The position numbers and the translations under genes were made by a program. From Orientallactaga sibirica (taxonomy: Eukaryota; Chordata; Mammalia; Rodentia; Dipodidae): DNA of 64,000 bases. Under the pieces are notes generated by a model, which did no database searches, was not told the origin of the DNA, and saw only the letters and a program-made list of their open reading frames with translations. The stretch is from NCBI GenBank assembly GCA_036365145.1, contig JAEOAD010000018.1, positions 13,312,501-13,376,500 on the forward strand. Direction: 5' to 3'. Positions 34,195 through 45,900 of this stretch are shown in pieces (position 1 is the stretch's first letter; the number at the start of each line of letters is the position of its first letter).

Positions 34195-34299
34195 CTCATT
34201 AGTTTTATAGGAAAAAACACAAGGCAAGCTTTCTAAAAAAATATAAGTTTCATATTTAACTATGTAATACATGTTCACAGTGAGAAAAACATACATCAA

Positions 34300-34735
34300 A
34301 GAAAATCAAAACAATCTATAATTCATATGCCAAATATAATCATGAACTATCTGTAACTTTTCTTTCTAGCACATTTTCAATAAAAAAATACTTCTTGCCT
34401 TCCTTACAAAATTAAATAAGCTTATCACACACACATAAAATAACTTCCTTTTCTTCAATCTAAAAACTGTCCCACTTCACTAATAAGCTCTCAATTAGCT
34501 CTCAATAACTGAATGTATTTTAATTACTGATATAAATTACTTAATACTCCTCTATTTCAACATACAGTAGTAAAAAAGAGTCAATCTTTTAAAAGACTAT
34601 AATGAACAGTCTTACATGTTTATCTGCATATTTATCTCAGTATTTTGTTGAAATTCCTAAAAGTAAAACTACTGAGCAAGTATATCTTTAGGCTTTTGAC
34701 ACTTATTGATAAACACTTTTAGGAAGATGGTGCTT
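34300..34735 (-). mobile_element. Possible ancient L1M-type fragment (minus)
   Basis: GAACAGTCTTACATGTTTAT, CCTAAAAGTAAAACTACTGA and AGGCTTTTGACACTTATTGA recall the same old repeat as at 28336. Weak, and the left boundary is uncertain. Confidence 0.35.
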
Positions 34736-35341
34736 GTAACACTCAGGGGCCCTAAGGTGTATTAATCCAGCTATGTATACTTTTAAAAAGTTATATATTA
34801 TCAAAAAAAATAATTACCTTCAATTTAATGAAAATTTTTTCTCTGGCATAAGTTATAATAAAATATAATCTTTTAACACTTTGGGAGTATAAACTGATCC
34901 TAAAATAACATGCTATACTCAATTTTAAAAACAAATACTGAAAGGCAGTGAGGTTCATGAATATGAGCAAAGTACAATAATACGTATGCATGAAAATGTA
35001 ATAATGAAACACGTTATTTTGTACACTAAAAATGCACAAAAAACAGAAAGATAATTTATAAAATCATACAGACAAAACAATAATAATTTTTGGTACATAT
35101 GAGAAAGTTTATCAGTAAGTATTAAAGACAGTCTGAAATCAAATGGGTAACATTAAAAATTATATAAAATTAAGAAATATCTTGTAGATATAAAACTTGA
35201 AAAAGAAACCAAACAGATCATGCCTAATAAGAAATGTATTCCTGTCCAATTTAAATTCATTTTTCCCATTATTAGTCATCACTAGCATCATTATTACAAG
35301 AGACACTTATACCTGAACCAATAGCAATAAAAACTTAATGT
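34736..35341. other. Unassigned intron sequence
   Basis: AT-rich; no feature recognised. Confidence 0.35.
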
Positions 35342-35574
35342 TGGGCTGGAGAGAGATGGCTTAGTGGTTAAGTGCTTGCCTGAAAGTCTAAGGACCCCGG
35401 TTCGAGGCTCAATTCCCCAGTACCAGATAAGCCAGATGCACAAGGTGATGCGTGCATCTGGAGTTCGTTTGCAGTGGCTGGAGGCCCTGGTATGCCCATT
35501 CTCTCTCTGCCTCTCTTTCTCTCTCTGACTCTTTCTCTGTCTGTTGCTCTCAAATAAAAACAAAACAAAAAAGC
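35342..35574 (+). mobile_element. DIP-like SINE, short form
   Basis: TTGGGCTGGAGAGAGATGGC head with a GA insertion, AGTTCGTTTGCAGTGGCTGG body, CT-rich tail, AAATAAAAAC end. Confidence 0.9.
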
Positions 35575-35929
35575 AACGTTTTCAGAACTTATACCAGCAA
35601 AGAGCTAAGGTTATAGGTTATAAATACATTCTACTTATAGACTTAAATGTCTTTACCAAACTTAACAGAAATGAGAAAAAAATATCCTGTGATTTCTAAC
35701 CAATATTCTTTTCTATAAAATCTTTACTTAAAAATATTTTAGAGAAATTCTTTAGATACTAGAAAATATTCTAACAAAACAAAATAAAGAAAAGTCCATG
35801 TAGAAATTCACTGAGCCATACATTCTCTCTTCTCAATATTCACAAGTATTTCACTATACAAAAATAAGACTAAAATTAAAAAAAAAATGGCATACTTCCT
35901 AACTGATTGAACTGATCCCTTAAGATCCA
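35575..35929. other. Unassigned intron sequence
   Basis: AT-rich; no feature recognised. Confidence 0.35.
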
Positions 35930-37560
35930 TGCATTCTCAGGTTGGAATATAGAGGGTGAGTCAGCTAGACTCTCCAGGGAATAAACTGGGGCAAAGTTGG
36001 ATAACAGCAATCAAGAGTGGTGGGTGACACCCCAATATAATCTAGCTTTAATAGTAAAGTAAAATAAGGAACATTACAAAGAAAGCCCACACTACATCCT
36101 GTAGGAATTGGCTCATTTGGGGGAGCTCACTGCTCCCAGTGAGAGAGAGAGACAGTGCCAGCAACAGGCAGCAGAAGCAATGGCTCTAAGACAGAGAGGC
36201 ACAGAAAAGCTGTACTGGCTTTCAGTAACAGGTACAGTAAAGGACAAAAAGGGGATGAACAGCAGTTTGCACACAGGCAGTGGCAGAAGTGTAGACACTA
36301 GGGACATCTCTTCTTGACATGAGGCAGTAGACTACAGCAGCTAAGGAAACCACTATAAATGACCCTTGCCAAGTTAGTGGCTTGGCTGAGTGAGACCCTC
36401 TGTGAACCACTCTCAGGAAACTCAGAACAAGTTTCAAGGGATTAGATAAAACTGGACCTGGACAGAAGAATAACAGACTGTGAGGAAGAAATTTTGAATT
36501 GGAACCATGTAGTGTTCATTCAGGTGGCAAACTGGTCAAAGCCAGAGACAGCAGGAGAACAGAGAGTCTAGTTCCAATCTGCACCCACCAAGACATCTGG
36601 AAGGACTGCATGGGGCACAGCAAACATTCACAACCAGCTCTGTGAAGACTAGATGAACCTCTGTGACTAGATCTTGCAAAGTGTTGTTGTGGGGCAAGGA
36701 CAGCTTTAGAACTGAACTCATCAAAAATTGCCTCAGAAGTGTGACCAGCAACTGTTATACAATATATGAAGGCCTGCCCACTGCCTGGGCTAGCACCTGT
36801 AACCTGATCTCCAAGGGCAAGAATAGGATTCAAAACTTGAATCAAATGACCCTTGAAAGGCCATGAAAGCCTTTCATGAACAGCATTCAAGACTCAACCT
36901 TGTACAGGACTGTTCAGGCCTGTGACACACTGCTATAAGCCTGAGAAAAAAACACCAAGACTAAAACTGGCAAAGAGATAAGAATTTATTCACACCATAC
37001 TTCCATTCAGCTGTCAGATTTATTCCTCATTCATTTAATACCCAATGTCACCTTAACAAGCCACAAGCTGGACTGTTTTTTATGGTTTCTTGTTTCATCC
37101 TCCTGAAAACTGGGAATGGTTGAAATTATCTGATTGCCTTTCTTTACCTCTTTCTTTGTATTCTACCTTTAGCCAAAATTGCCTCCCCCTTGCCCCATAA
37201 ATCCCTACCCCTCCTCCATCTACTTATGTTTCCCTTCTCCACAATACTAATCACTACTCTCATTCTGCCTTGTCACCTTTCCACTCATACCCAAGGTAAC
37301 TAATACAGTACACATATGGTCTGTGTTCTTTACTTCCTAAAATGATTTGACAGTAAAGGGGTAATTGATTTTTTTTAAATTTTGACTTAACTGTAATTTA
37401 TTAATGGGCCTCCCATTTGACAGTGATTGTATGTGCAGACAATACTCTACCCAAGGGGATACTGGGGACTGAGCCTTGTGCTCCAAACAACAGCATAACA
37501 AAAGAAAATGACACCTCAACTTTATTAAAACTTAGTCCTTGTGAGAATTACAAATATTTC
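35930..37560 (+). mobile_element. Candidate L1 5' UTR of another lineage
   Basis: About 1 kb (35930-36960) of visibly more GC-rich, non-SINE sequence, then 0.6 kb AT-rich, directly upstream of an L1 ORF1 start in the same orientation. Position and composition suggest an L1 5' UTR, but I see no similarity to the monomers at 381-2848. Short open frames (for example minus 36516-36890, 124 codons) look random. Alternative: an unrelated unknown repeat or unique DNA. Confidence 0.4.
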
Positions 37561-37929
37561 CACAAATGAATAGTGATTTATTTTTTAAAAATTAACCAAA
37601 TACAAACCAGATAAAAAAAACCAAATACAAACCAGATACAAAAACCTAAGAAACATGAAAATTATAACATGACTCCTCCAAAAATTACTAACACCACAGT
37701 AATGACCTCCAATAAGAGTGAACTAGCCAAAACCCTAGAGAAATCAGAAAAATGATTATAAACATTTTCAAAGAAATCAAAGAGAACAAAATAAATTCCT
37801 ATATAAATTCCCAGGGAAAACGAGCAATTAAATGACATAAGGAAGTCAATACAGAAAATGAAAGTAGAATTGAATAGAGACAGAAATACTTAAGTATTAT
37901 GAGTAAGTCATTTAAAAAACACCATGGAG

Positions 37930-38084
37930 AGCCGGGCGTGGTGGCGCACGCCTTTAATCCCAGCACTCGGGAGGCAGAGGTAGGAGGATCGCCGAGAGTT
38001 CAAGGCCACCCTGAGACTACATAGTGAAATCCAGGTCAGCCTGGACCAGAGTGAGACCCTGCCTCGAAAAACCAAAAAAAAAAC
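37930..38084 (+). mobile_element. Young B1 SINE
   Basis: GCCGGGCGTGGTGGCGCACG is the least mutated B1 head in the window. TSD AAAAACACCATGGAG at 37915-37929 and 38085-38099. Confidence 0.95.
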
Positions 38085-38099
38085 AAAAACACCATGGAG

Positions 38100-38330
38100 G
38101 GCTGGAGAGATGGCTTAGCGGTTAAGACGTTTGCCTGAAAAGCCAAAGGATCCCAGTTCGATTCTCCAGGACCCACGTAAGTCAGATGCACGAGGGGCAC
38201 ATGCATCTGGAGTTCGTTTGCAGTGGCTGGAGGCCCTGGCATGCCCATTCTCTCTGTGTGTGTCTGTCTCTCTTCTATCTCTCTATCTCTCTGCTTGCAA
38301 ATAAATAAAAAAAAATTTAAAAAATATTTA
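38100..38330 (+). mobile_element. DIP-like SINE at the same target as the B1
   Basis: GGCTGGAGAGATGGCTTAGC head immediately after the B1's right TSD; its own right flank AAAACTCCATGGAAAG (about 38336) is a third, mutated copy of the target. Confidence 0.93.
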
Positions 38331-39571
38331 AAAAAAAAACTCCATGGAAAGCCCCAGCACCAGAATGGATCATGGGGAGGACAGAGTATCAGGCCCTGAA
38401 GACAAGGTCAAGGATCTGGAGCATTCAGTGACAAAGGTAAATTAATAACACAGTTCAAACAATATTCAAGACCTATGGACACTAAGAAAAGATCAAACCT
38501 ACATATAATGGACACAGAAGAAAAATTTCATGCCAAAGGGCAAATAATGTATTTTCATTAAAATCATACCACAAAGATTTCCAAAAATATGGAACGAGAT
38601 GCAACATCTGGGTGCAGAAGAAATTCATAACATCAAACAAAAAAGACCAGAAATAAACCTCACCATGTTCCATCATAAACACTAAACATACAGAACAAAG
38701 AAAGCATATTGAAAGCTACAAATGACACACACCAAAAGTTACATACAAAAATAGACCTATCAGTATATCAACAGTATTATCAACAGGCTCCTCAACAGAA
38801 ACTTTGAAAGCCAGATAGGCATGGAATGCTGAAAGAAAACTTCAAACCCAGACTACTATACCCAGAAAAAAAAGAGTCTGTTGTACTTAAAAGAAAAACA
38901 AATTCCATGATAAGAATAGGCTAATAAAAGTCATGGTTACCAAGTCAGCTCTACAGAAGATACATGAAAGAATCCCTCTGAATAAATAGAAAAAAAATGT
39001 AAGCCCTACTAGAATAGTAGCAAGCAAATAACACAGGAAACTACAAAATCCACAAAATAACAAGAACTAATATGCACAATTCAATAAAATTCTGATTATT
39101 ACTTGTCTCAAATTTCCAATCAAAAGTCACAGGCTAGCCTACTGGATTAAAAAAAAAAAGAGATATATTTGTTACCTCTAAGAAATGCACTTTACCATGA
39201 AAGATAGATACTACATTAGGGTAAAAAGAGAGGAAAAGGTATTCAAGTAAATGAACTAGTAAACAAGCATGTGTCACTATTTGTCTGACAAGAGACTTCA
39301 ATCCAAAACCAATCATTTCATACTAAGAGAACAATCCAACATGAGGACATTGTAATTTTCAGCATATTTTCACCAAACATGAGTGCATCCAATTTCATAA
39401 AATACTACTAGACATAAAGTCACAGATTAATGCCAACACAATAATGGTAACTAATTTCAATACTGTATCTCACCAAAAGACAGGTATTCCCAACAAAAAA
39501 TAACTAAATGACATAACTGATCTAATGTATGTAACAGACATATACCTAACATTCTTCTAAACACAGAATAC

Positions 39572-39783
39572 AGGGGCTAGAGAGATGGCTTAGTGGATAA
39601 GGGCTTGCCCATGAAGTCTAAGGACCCCAGGTTCAAGGCTCAGTTCCCCAGTCCACGTAAGCCAGATGCACAAGGTGGCACATGCATCTGGAGTTCGTTT
39701 GAAGTGGCAGGAGGTCCTGGTGTACCCATTCTCTCTGTGTGTCTCTCTGCCTCCTTCTCTGTCACTCTCAAATAAATAAAAAT
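39572..39783 (+). mobile_element. DIP-like SINE, short form
   Basis: AGGGGCTAGAGAGATGGCTT head and CT-rich tail. TSD AAACACAGAATAC at 39559-39571 and 39784-39796 is exact. Confidence 0.95.
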
Positions 39784-40015
39784 AAACACAGAATACATAT
39801 TCTTCTCAGTAACACAAGGAACTTTCTCTATAATAGATCAGAATAGGTCATAAAGCAAGTCTTAATAATATATAAGAAAACAAGCAATTTATTGTATTTT
39901 ATCTGACCACACATAAATAAAACTCAAAATCTACAGCAAGACATATTAAAACTCAAGAGATTAAACACAGCATTAAATGATGAATGGGTCATCCAAGAAA
40001 TCAACTGGTACAATA

Positions 40016-40695
40016 GTGTCATGTCTGTTATGAGGGAAGCCAGCTTCTCTCTTATTGGACTGGAGGTCCTTTCCATGGGAGGGAATACATGCCTCATACT
40101 GAAAACCTAGTCAAAAGTCTATGGCTGGGGAGCTCATAGGCCTAAGGGAAGTACCACCTGCTATTGTTTGGCTAAATGCATACATTATACCCACCATACT
40201 GCCCTGTAAGCACTTTTTAAAATGTTCATACCCATATATTAATGCTACTCTAACTTTTGGTTAGAAAAGCTTCTTTTCAGATGGCAGTGACCACTGGGGT
40301 GACTCTAGTCAACTTAATGTTGAGAGGATGTGACAGTGTAATGTTCAGCACTGAGACACCTCTATCATATCCACCAAGACTCAGGATCCATTTGAGGAAG
40401 AAGTAGAGGAAGAATATAAGAGCCAAAGGAAGAATCAGACTGCTTATAATACAAATCTTCCAGACACAAAATGTCCTTGATATTCATAACCTTGCAGTGC
40501 CTGAAACTACCTACACAAGATAAGACCTTCATATTAGAACAAAAAGACAATGACAGCAAATAAAAGAGAGACTTACTGGAAGGGGGAGGGCATTTGATAG
40601 AGGGTGGATTTGAGGGAGGGAATAGGAACAGAGGGAAAGAATTATCATGATTTATTGTCTAGACTTATGGAAGTGATCAATAAAAAGGATTAAAA
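40016..40695 (+). mobile_element. L1 3' UTR-only insertion inside L1 ORF2
   Basis: Begins GGTACAATAGTGTCATGTCT and follows the 3' UTR seen at 12891 to an A-rich end at about 40695, after which ORF2 sequence resumes (GATAAAAATGAAAACACAAT). A strongly 5'-truncated L1 insertion; no clear TSD seen. Confidence 0.65.
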
Positions 40696-41050
40696 AAACT
40701 TCTAAAGTCAGATAAAAATGAAAACACAATATATCAAAACCTATGGAATACAATGAAGCAGTCTAAAGATGGAACTTCTATAAGAACAAACACTTTTAAA
40801 AAAAGATTGCAGGTGTGGTGGCACACGCCTTTAATCCCAGCCCTAGGGAGGCAGAGGTAGGAGGATCACCATGAGTTCAAGGCCACCCTGAGACTACATA
40901 GTGAATTCCAGGTCAGCTTGAGCTAGAGTGAGACCCTACCTTGAAAAAAAAAAAAGATTGCAAAATAAATATCTCAAAAGCAGAAGATGGAAAGTCATAA
41001 TGAAAATCAATGTAGAAATTAAGGAAATGAATGCAAAAATCTATGAAGAA
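40696..41050 (+). pseudogene. L1 ORF2 continuation
   Basis: Resumes the endonuclease-to-RT linker of the copy interrupted at 40016. Contains a B1 at 40812-40950. Ends near 41050, where ORF2 C-terminal sequence of a different L1 starts. Confidence 0.6.
40812..40950 (+). mobile_element. B1 SINE
   Basis: GGTGTGGTGGCACACGCCTT to AGAGTGAGACCCTACCTTG. AAAAAGATTGCA precedes it and recurs after the A-tail (about 40951-40962) as TSD. Confidence 0.92.
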
Positions 41051-42860
41051 TTAATTCTTCACAATAGCTAGGAAATGGAACCAGCCTAGATGTCCCTCAA
41101 CAGATGAATTAATAATAAAGATGTGGTAAATTTACACAATGGAGTTCTTTCTTTTTTATTTGAGAGAGCTAGAGATAGACAGAGCGAGCTAGAGAGAAAG
41201 AATGTGCATGCCTGCGGCCTCTCAGCCTCTGCGAATGAACTTCAGATGCGTGAGCTCCCTTGTGGGCAAGTGTGGCATTGCGCCATTGCATCACTTTTTG
41301 CGTCTGGCTAAACATGGGACCTGGAGATTGGAACCAGTGTTCTAAGGCTTGGCAGGCAGGTGCCTTAACTGCCAAGCCATCTCTCCAGCCCTACACAATG
41401 GAGTTCTATTCAGCAGTAAAGAAAAATGAAATTATTAAATTTGCAGGGAAATGGATGAATCTGGGAAGGATTATACTAAGTGAGGTAACCCAGGCCCAGG
41501 AAGCCAAATGTCACATGTTCTCTTTCATATGTGGATCCTAGCTGCAAATGTATAGACTTGTGTGTGAGCTGGAACCAAAAATTGATGGCAGAGGCCAGTA
41601 AGCTAGAAAAAGGCTATAAAGGGAAAGAGGAGAGGAAAGGACATAAGGGGATGGTATTGTATATATGTAAGTAGAAGAACAGATTACAGGGTGGGGAAAG
41701 GCCTAACTGAGGCCAGGGGAAGACAATGTATAAAAGAAGGGTGTGTGGGGGAAGGTCAATCAAAATACAAAATATTCTGAATAAGACATATGGAAACCTA
41801 CTTTTTTGAATAATGGCACATCTAGAAGCCATAGATTGTTACCAGAAAATTTTCAGTGCTAGGGATGGGATACCTTCCAGTGGGTTGTTTGTTGGCCAGG
41901 AAGGTCCTATTGCCTCCAAAACATTACAGGCTATTGCCAAGGCACTTGGTTTCCCTTGAGAAACAGATTGTAAAACCCTATTGCTGAAGACTTCACTTGC
42001 TTGAGTGACAAGGTCACTGAGAAATCAAGCTGGTGATGAACAGAAAACCTTCTCCGTATAGACCGGCCAACTGAAAGCTGGAAAAAGTTGCACTGCATGC
42101 AGCCTTATGGGAGACAGAAGTCATAAGGGTGAAAACAGTGGACACTGGAAGCCTCAAGTTTGGCCACATAGGCCAAACGACCAAATGAATCCAACAGTGG
42201 CATGTCTGCTCTGGGGGAAACCAACTGCTCTCTAATTGTACTGAAGGCCCACTCTATAAGAGAGAATACATGCCTGGTACTGAAAAACCTAATCAAAAGC
42301 CTATGGCAGGGGAGGTCATGAGCCTTATTGGTATAAAACCTGCTCTTGTCTGGCTAAATGTATATATTATTCCCACCAAACTGCCCTGAAAGCAGTACAC
42401 TTAATGTTCATATTCATGTATTAATGCTACTCTCACTTCTGGTTAGAGAAGCTTCTCTCTTCAGATGGCAATGACCACTGGGATGACCCAAAAGACAACA
42501 TAGTGCTGAGAAGGGATGGAGGAGTGTCCAGCACTGAAACATCTCTATCATACCCTCCAAGGCTCAGGGTCCATTGTGGAATAGGTGGCAGAAAGAATGT
42601 AAGAGCCAAAGGAAGGATACCACTCCTTATAATGCAACTGTCCAGACAAAAATTGATCTCGATATCCATGACCTTGCAGTGCCTAACAATACCTTCACAA
42701 GACCCTCATAATAAGACAAATTAAAAGAGAGACTAATGGAGGGAGGGGATATGATGGAGAATGGAGTTGTGAAGGAGAAATGGGAGGAGAGGAGGGAAAT
42801 ACCACGGTTTATTGTCTGTAAGTATAGAAGCTGTCCATAAAAAATAAAAATTAAAAAAAA
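41051..42860 (+). mobile_element. 5'-truncated L1: ORF2 C-terminus plus full 3' UTR
   Basis: From CACAATAGCTAGGAAATGG (ORF2 end, FYSAVKKNEIIKFAGKWMN) through the 3' UTR to an AATAAAAATTAAAAA tail. It gives the longest 3' UTR of this family here (about 41580-42845) and serves as reference for the shorter pieces. Broken by a long-form SINE. Confidence 0.78.
41149..41391 (-). mobile_element. DIP-like SINE, long form
   Basis: Inserted in L1 ORF2. TSD TACACAATGGAGTTCT at 41133-41148 and 41392-41407 is exact (16 bp). The middle block with GGGCAAGTGTGGCATTGCG marks the long form. Confidence 0.95.
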
Positions 42861-42864
42861 AAGT

Positions 42865-43075
42865 GCGGGAGAGATGGCTTAGCGGTTAAGATGCTTGCCT
42901 GCAAAGTCTAAGAACGCCTGTTCAATTCTCCAGGTCCCATGTTTAGCCAGAGGCAAAAGTGATGCAAGCATGCAATGTCGCACATGAGCACAAGAGGGTG
43001 CATGCATTTGGAGTTTGTTCACAGTAGCTGAGAGGCCACTGGTGCACCCATTCTCTCTCTCTCAAATTAAAAAAA
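42865..43075 (+). mobile_element. DIP-like SINE, long form
   Basis: GGGAGAGATGGCTTAGCGGT head; block with GCAATGTCGCACATGAGCAC and GTTCACAGTAGCTGAGAGG shared with 2176, 41149 and 50460. Sits at the L1 A-tail. Confidence 0.88.
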
Positions 43076-43081
43076 AAGACG

Positions 43082-43245
43082 TTGGGCATGGTGGCGCACA
43101 CCTTTAATCCCAGCACTTGGGAGGCAAAGGTAGGAGGACTGCCATGAGTTCAAGGCCACCCTGGAACTCCATAGTGAATTCAAGGTCAGCCTGGGCTACA
43201 GTGAGACCCTACCTCGAAAAATCAAAAAAAAAAAAAAAAAAAAAA
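43082..43245 (+). mobile_element. B1 SINE
   Basis: GTTGGGCATGGTGGCGCACA to CAGTGAGACCCTACCTCG plus A-tail; third element stacked after the L1 tail and SINE. Confidence 0.92.
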
Positions 43246-43395
43246 GCTGGTGAATACTCATAACCCCACTGAGGAGGACCTCAATGGAATGGGTGTGGGA
43301 GAACAGGAATATCAAGAGTAAGTCAATGGGAATATGACCAACATGAAATATGTTCATAAAGTTTACAATTAATAAAAATAAAATAAAAGAAACAA
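43246..43395 (+). mobile_element. Probable short L1 3' end
   Basis: ATGGGAATATGACCAACATG, GTTCATAAAGTTTACAATTA and a tail AATAAAAATAAAATAAAAG resemble the terminal part of a rodent L1. The subfamily is unclear. Confidence 0.4.
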
Positions 43396-44419
43396 CAGGA
43401 CTAACAAACCCTTACCCAAAATAACTAAAAGGAAAGAAAACCCAAGTTAATAAAATTAGAGTTGAAATGGGAGTCAAACAGATACCAAAGAAATTCAGAA
43501 AATAACTAGGACATAATTTCCCTTAGTGGAAAATTTAAAAGAAATGGATGGATTTCCTTAAGTATATGAACTAACACAGTTAATCTAAGATGAAATGTGT
43601 AATTTAAAAAGGTCTATTGCCAGCAATGATATTGAAGAATTAAGAAAACAATCTCCAAGCTACAAAATGTGCAGGCCCAAATAGATTCACTGAATTCTAC
43701 CAGAGTTCAAAGAGCACCAATCCTTCTCAAATTATTCATAAAATACATAAGAAATGTTACTGAACTATTTTTTATGAATCCAATATTGCCTGATATGCCA
43801 AAACTAGAAAAATGACATAAAAGAATATTACAGATCAATCCCCCTAATGAACATAGATGTACATGTTCTCAATAAAATAGATGCAAACCAAGTTCAAGAA
43901 AACACTGGAAAGATAATTCACTATGATAAGGTTGGCTTCATTCCAGAGATGGAGTGATGGGTCAATGCACATAATCAATCAATATAATACATCAAATAAA
44001 TTGACTCAAGGTCAAAAAATCACATGATCATCTCAAAAGATACATAAAAGGCCTTTAACAGATCAAGGAAACATATCTTAGCTCTATCGAGGCTATATAC
44101 GACAACATATAGCCAACATTGCTAAATGGGGAAAACCTCAATCCATTTCCACTAAAATTGGGAACAAGACAAGGGTATCTACTTTCTCTAATATAGTAAT
44201 AGAAATCTTCAACAGAGCAAAAAGATGAGAAAGAAATAAAGAGGATACAAATAGGAAAGAAGCTAGATTATTTTTCTTTGCAGATAATATAATCCTATAC
44301 ATAACAGAACCTAAAGATTCCACATCAAAAAGGTTTTAGATTAGATAAACAATAAAGTGGCTGGATACAAAATTAACATAAAAGAATCAGTAACCTTATT
44401 ATACACCAATAACAAACAT

Positions 44420-44965
44420 GCTGGCTAATGTCTTCTAGTGTCTGGTTAAATGTATACACTATGCTCACCAAACTGCCCAGTAAACACTTCTCTTAATATT
44501 CATGCCCATATATATTAATGCTACTCTCACTTTTGGTTAGAGAAGCTTCTCCTTTCATATGGCAGAGACTTTGGGATGACTCAAAAGGCACCATAATGGC
44601 GAGATGAAGTGACAGAGGAATGCTCACATTGAAACATCTCTATCACACCTTCCAAGGCTCAGAGTCCATTGCGGAAGAAGTGGCGCAAAGAGTTTAAGAG
44701 CCAAAGGAAAGGTAGGACTCCTTACAATGTGCTCATCAAGGCACAAAATGGCCTGGATATCCATGACTTCACAGTGCCTGACACTACCTATGCAAGACCA
44801 TCATCATAGGAGGAAAAGATGATGACATCAAAATAAGAAAGACTGATTGAAAGGGGGAATGGGTATGATGGAGAGTGGAGTTGCAAAAGGGAAAGTGTGT
44901 GTGGGGGGGGATTGCCATGGTTTTTTTGTCTATAATTATAAAAGTTGTCAATAAAAAAGAGAATA
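44420..44965 (+). mobile_element. L1 3' UTR-only insertion inside L1 ORF2
   Basis: Starts CTAATGTCTTCTAGTGTCTG, includes ATGCTACTCTCACTTTTGG and GTTTAAGAGCCAAAGGAAAG, ends in an A-rich tail. About 15 bases of the host ORF2 at the site seem lost relative to the copy at 11520; no TSD seen. Confidence 0.7.
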
Positions 44966-45507
44966 GGGGAAAAAAAGATTTAAAGACCCAATTCCATTTA
45001 CAAATTGACTGATAAAATAATAAACTACCATGAAATTGAACTAACCAAGGAAGTAGAGGATCTCTACAATAGATACTAGAACACTAAAGAAATTAAAGAT
45101 ATTCAATGGAAAAACCTCCCATGCTCATAGATGGAATAGATATTATTAAAAATAAATACCTTACCAAAAGCAATCTACAGATTCAATACAATTCCAGTGC
45201 CATATTTCACAGAAATAGTAAAAAAAGAAATCTTAAAACTCATATTGAAGCACAAAGGACCCTGGACAACAAAAACTATCTGAGGAAAAGTAGATCCATG
45301 AAATGAAAGACTCACATACTGCTACAGATTTTTGACAAAGATCCAAAAATATGCATTGCAGGAAAGTCTTCAACAAAAATAAAGATAAAATTAAAAATTA
45401 AAAATATGAATGAAACTAAGTTTTTCAGATACTGCACAAAAATCAACTCCAAATGGACCTTAACATCATACCTGAACCTAATATTATTAGAGGAAATAGA
45501 AGAGGAG

Positions 45508-45900
45508 GGCTGGAGTTACCACAGCAGCTAAGAGAACTTCCTGTTAAATATGAGGACCTGAAGAAGCCTGGGAGTCCACTAGAGTTTGAGTTCAATAATG
45601 CATGTAATTAATTGGGTGAAGCCATGAGGCTCTACAACCCCAGTCCTGTGGGGGAGCAGAAACCAGAGAATCACCAGAGAGTGCCAAAAATATGGCAAGC
45701 TCTGGGATCAGTGAGAGACTCCAGATAAAATAAGAACAGGCAGAAGAGCAATGCAGTGGGATCCGACAGTCTACTTCAGCCACCTCAGGCTTGCATTCCA
45801 CCACAGGAGAGTGAATGGGGTGCTGCATGGGCACATAGATATACATACACCTACCTCTTCCCATATACACAAGCAAAAATTATTTTAAAAAGAAAAGAAA
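45508..45900 (+). mobile_element. Old rodent tRNA-derived SINE (B2/B3/B4 type)
   Basis: GGGCTGGAGTTACCACAGCA head, ATATGAGGACCTGAAGAAGC, GTGAGAGACTCCAGATAAAA, ending in ACATACACCTACCTCTTCCC and AAGAAAAGAAA. Same general class as 16042 and 31165. Confidence 0.55.

Larger units (their letters stand above)
37561..40015 (+). pseudogene. L1 ORF1 and ORF2 endonuclease part, degraded
   Basis: ORF1-type start near 37703 (MTSNKSELAK, stop soon after) homologous to the start at 2998. ORF1 continues after the SINEs at 38340. ORF2 endonuclease blocks follow from about 39130 (HRLAYWIKKKK, MHFTMKDRYY) to about 40010. Frames are closed throughout. It is interrupted by a B1, two DIP-like SINEs and, at 40016, a 3' UTR fragment of another L1. 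Confidence 0.65.

Noticed and set aside
36516..36890. 124-codon minus-strand frame as a gene
   Set aside because: No domain, no splice context, and it overlaps other random frames in a GC-richer block likely to be L1 5' UTR.
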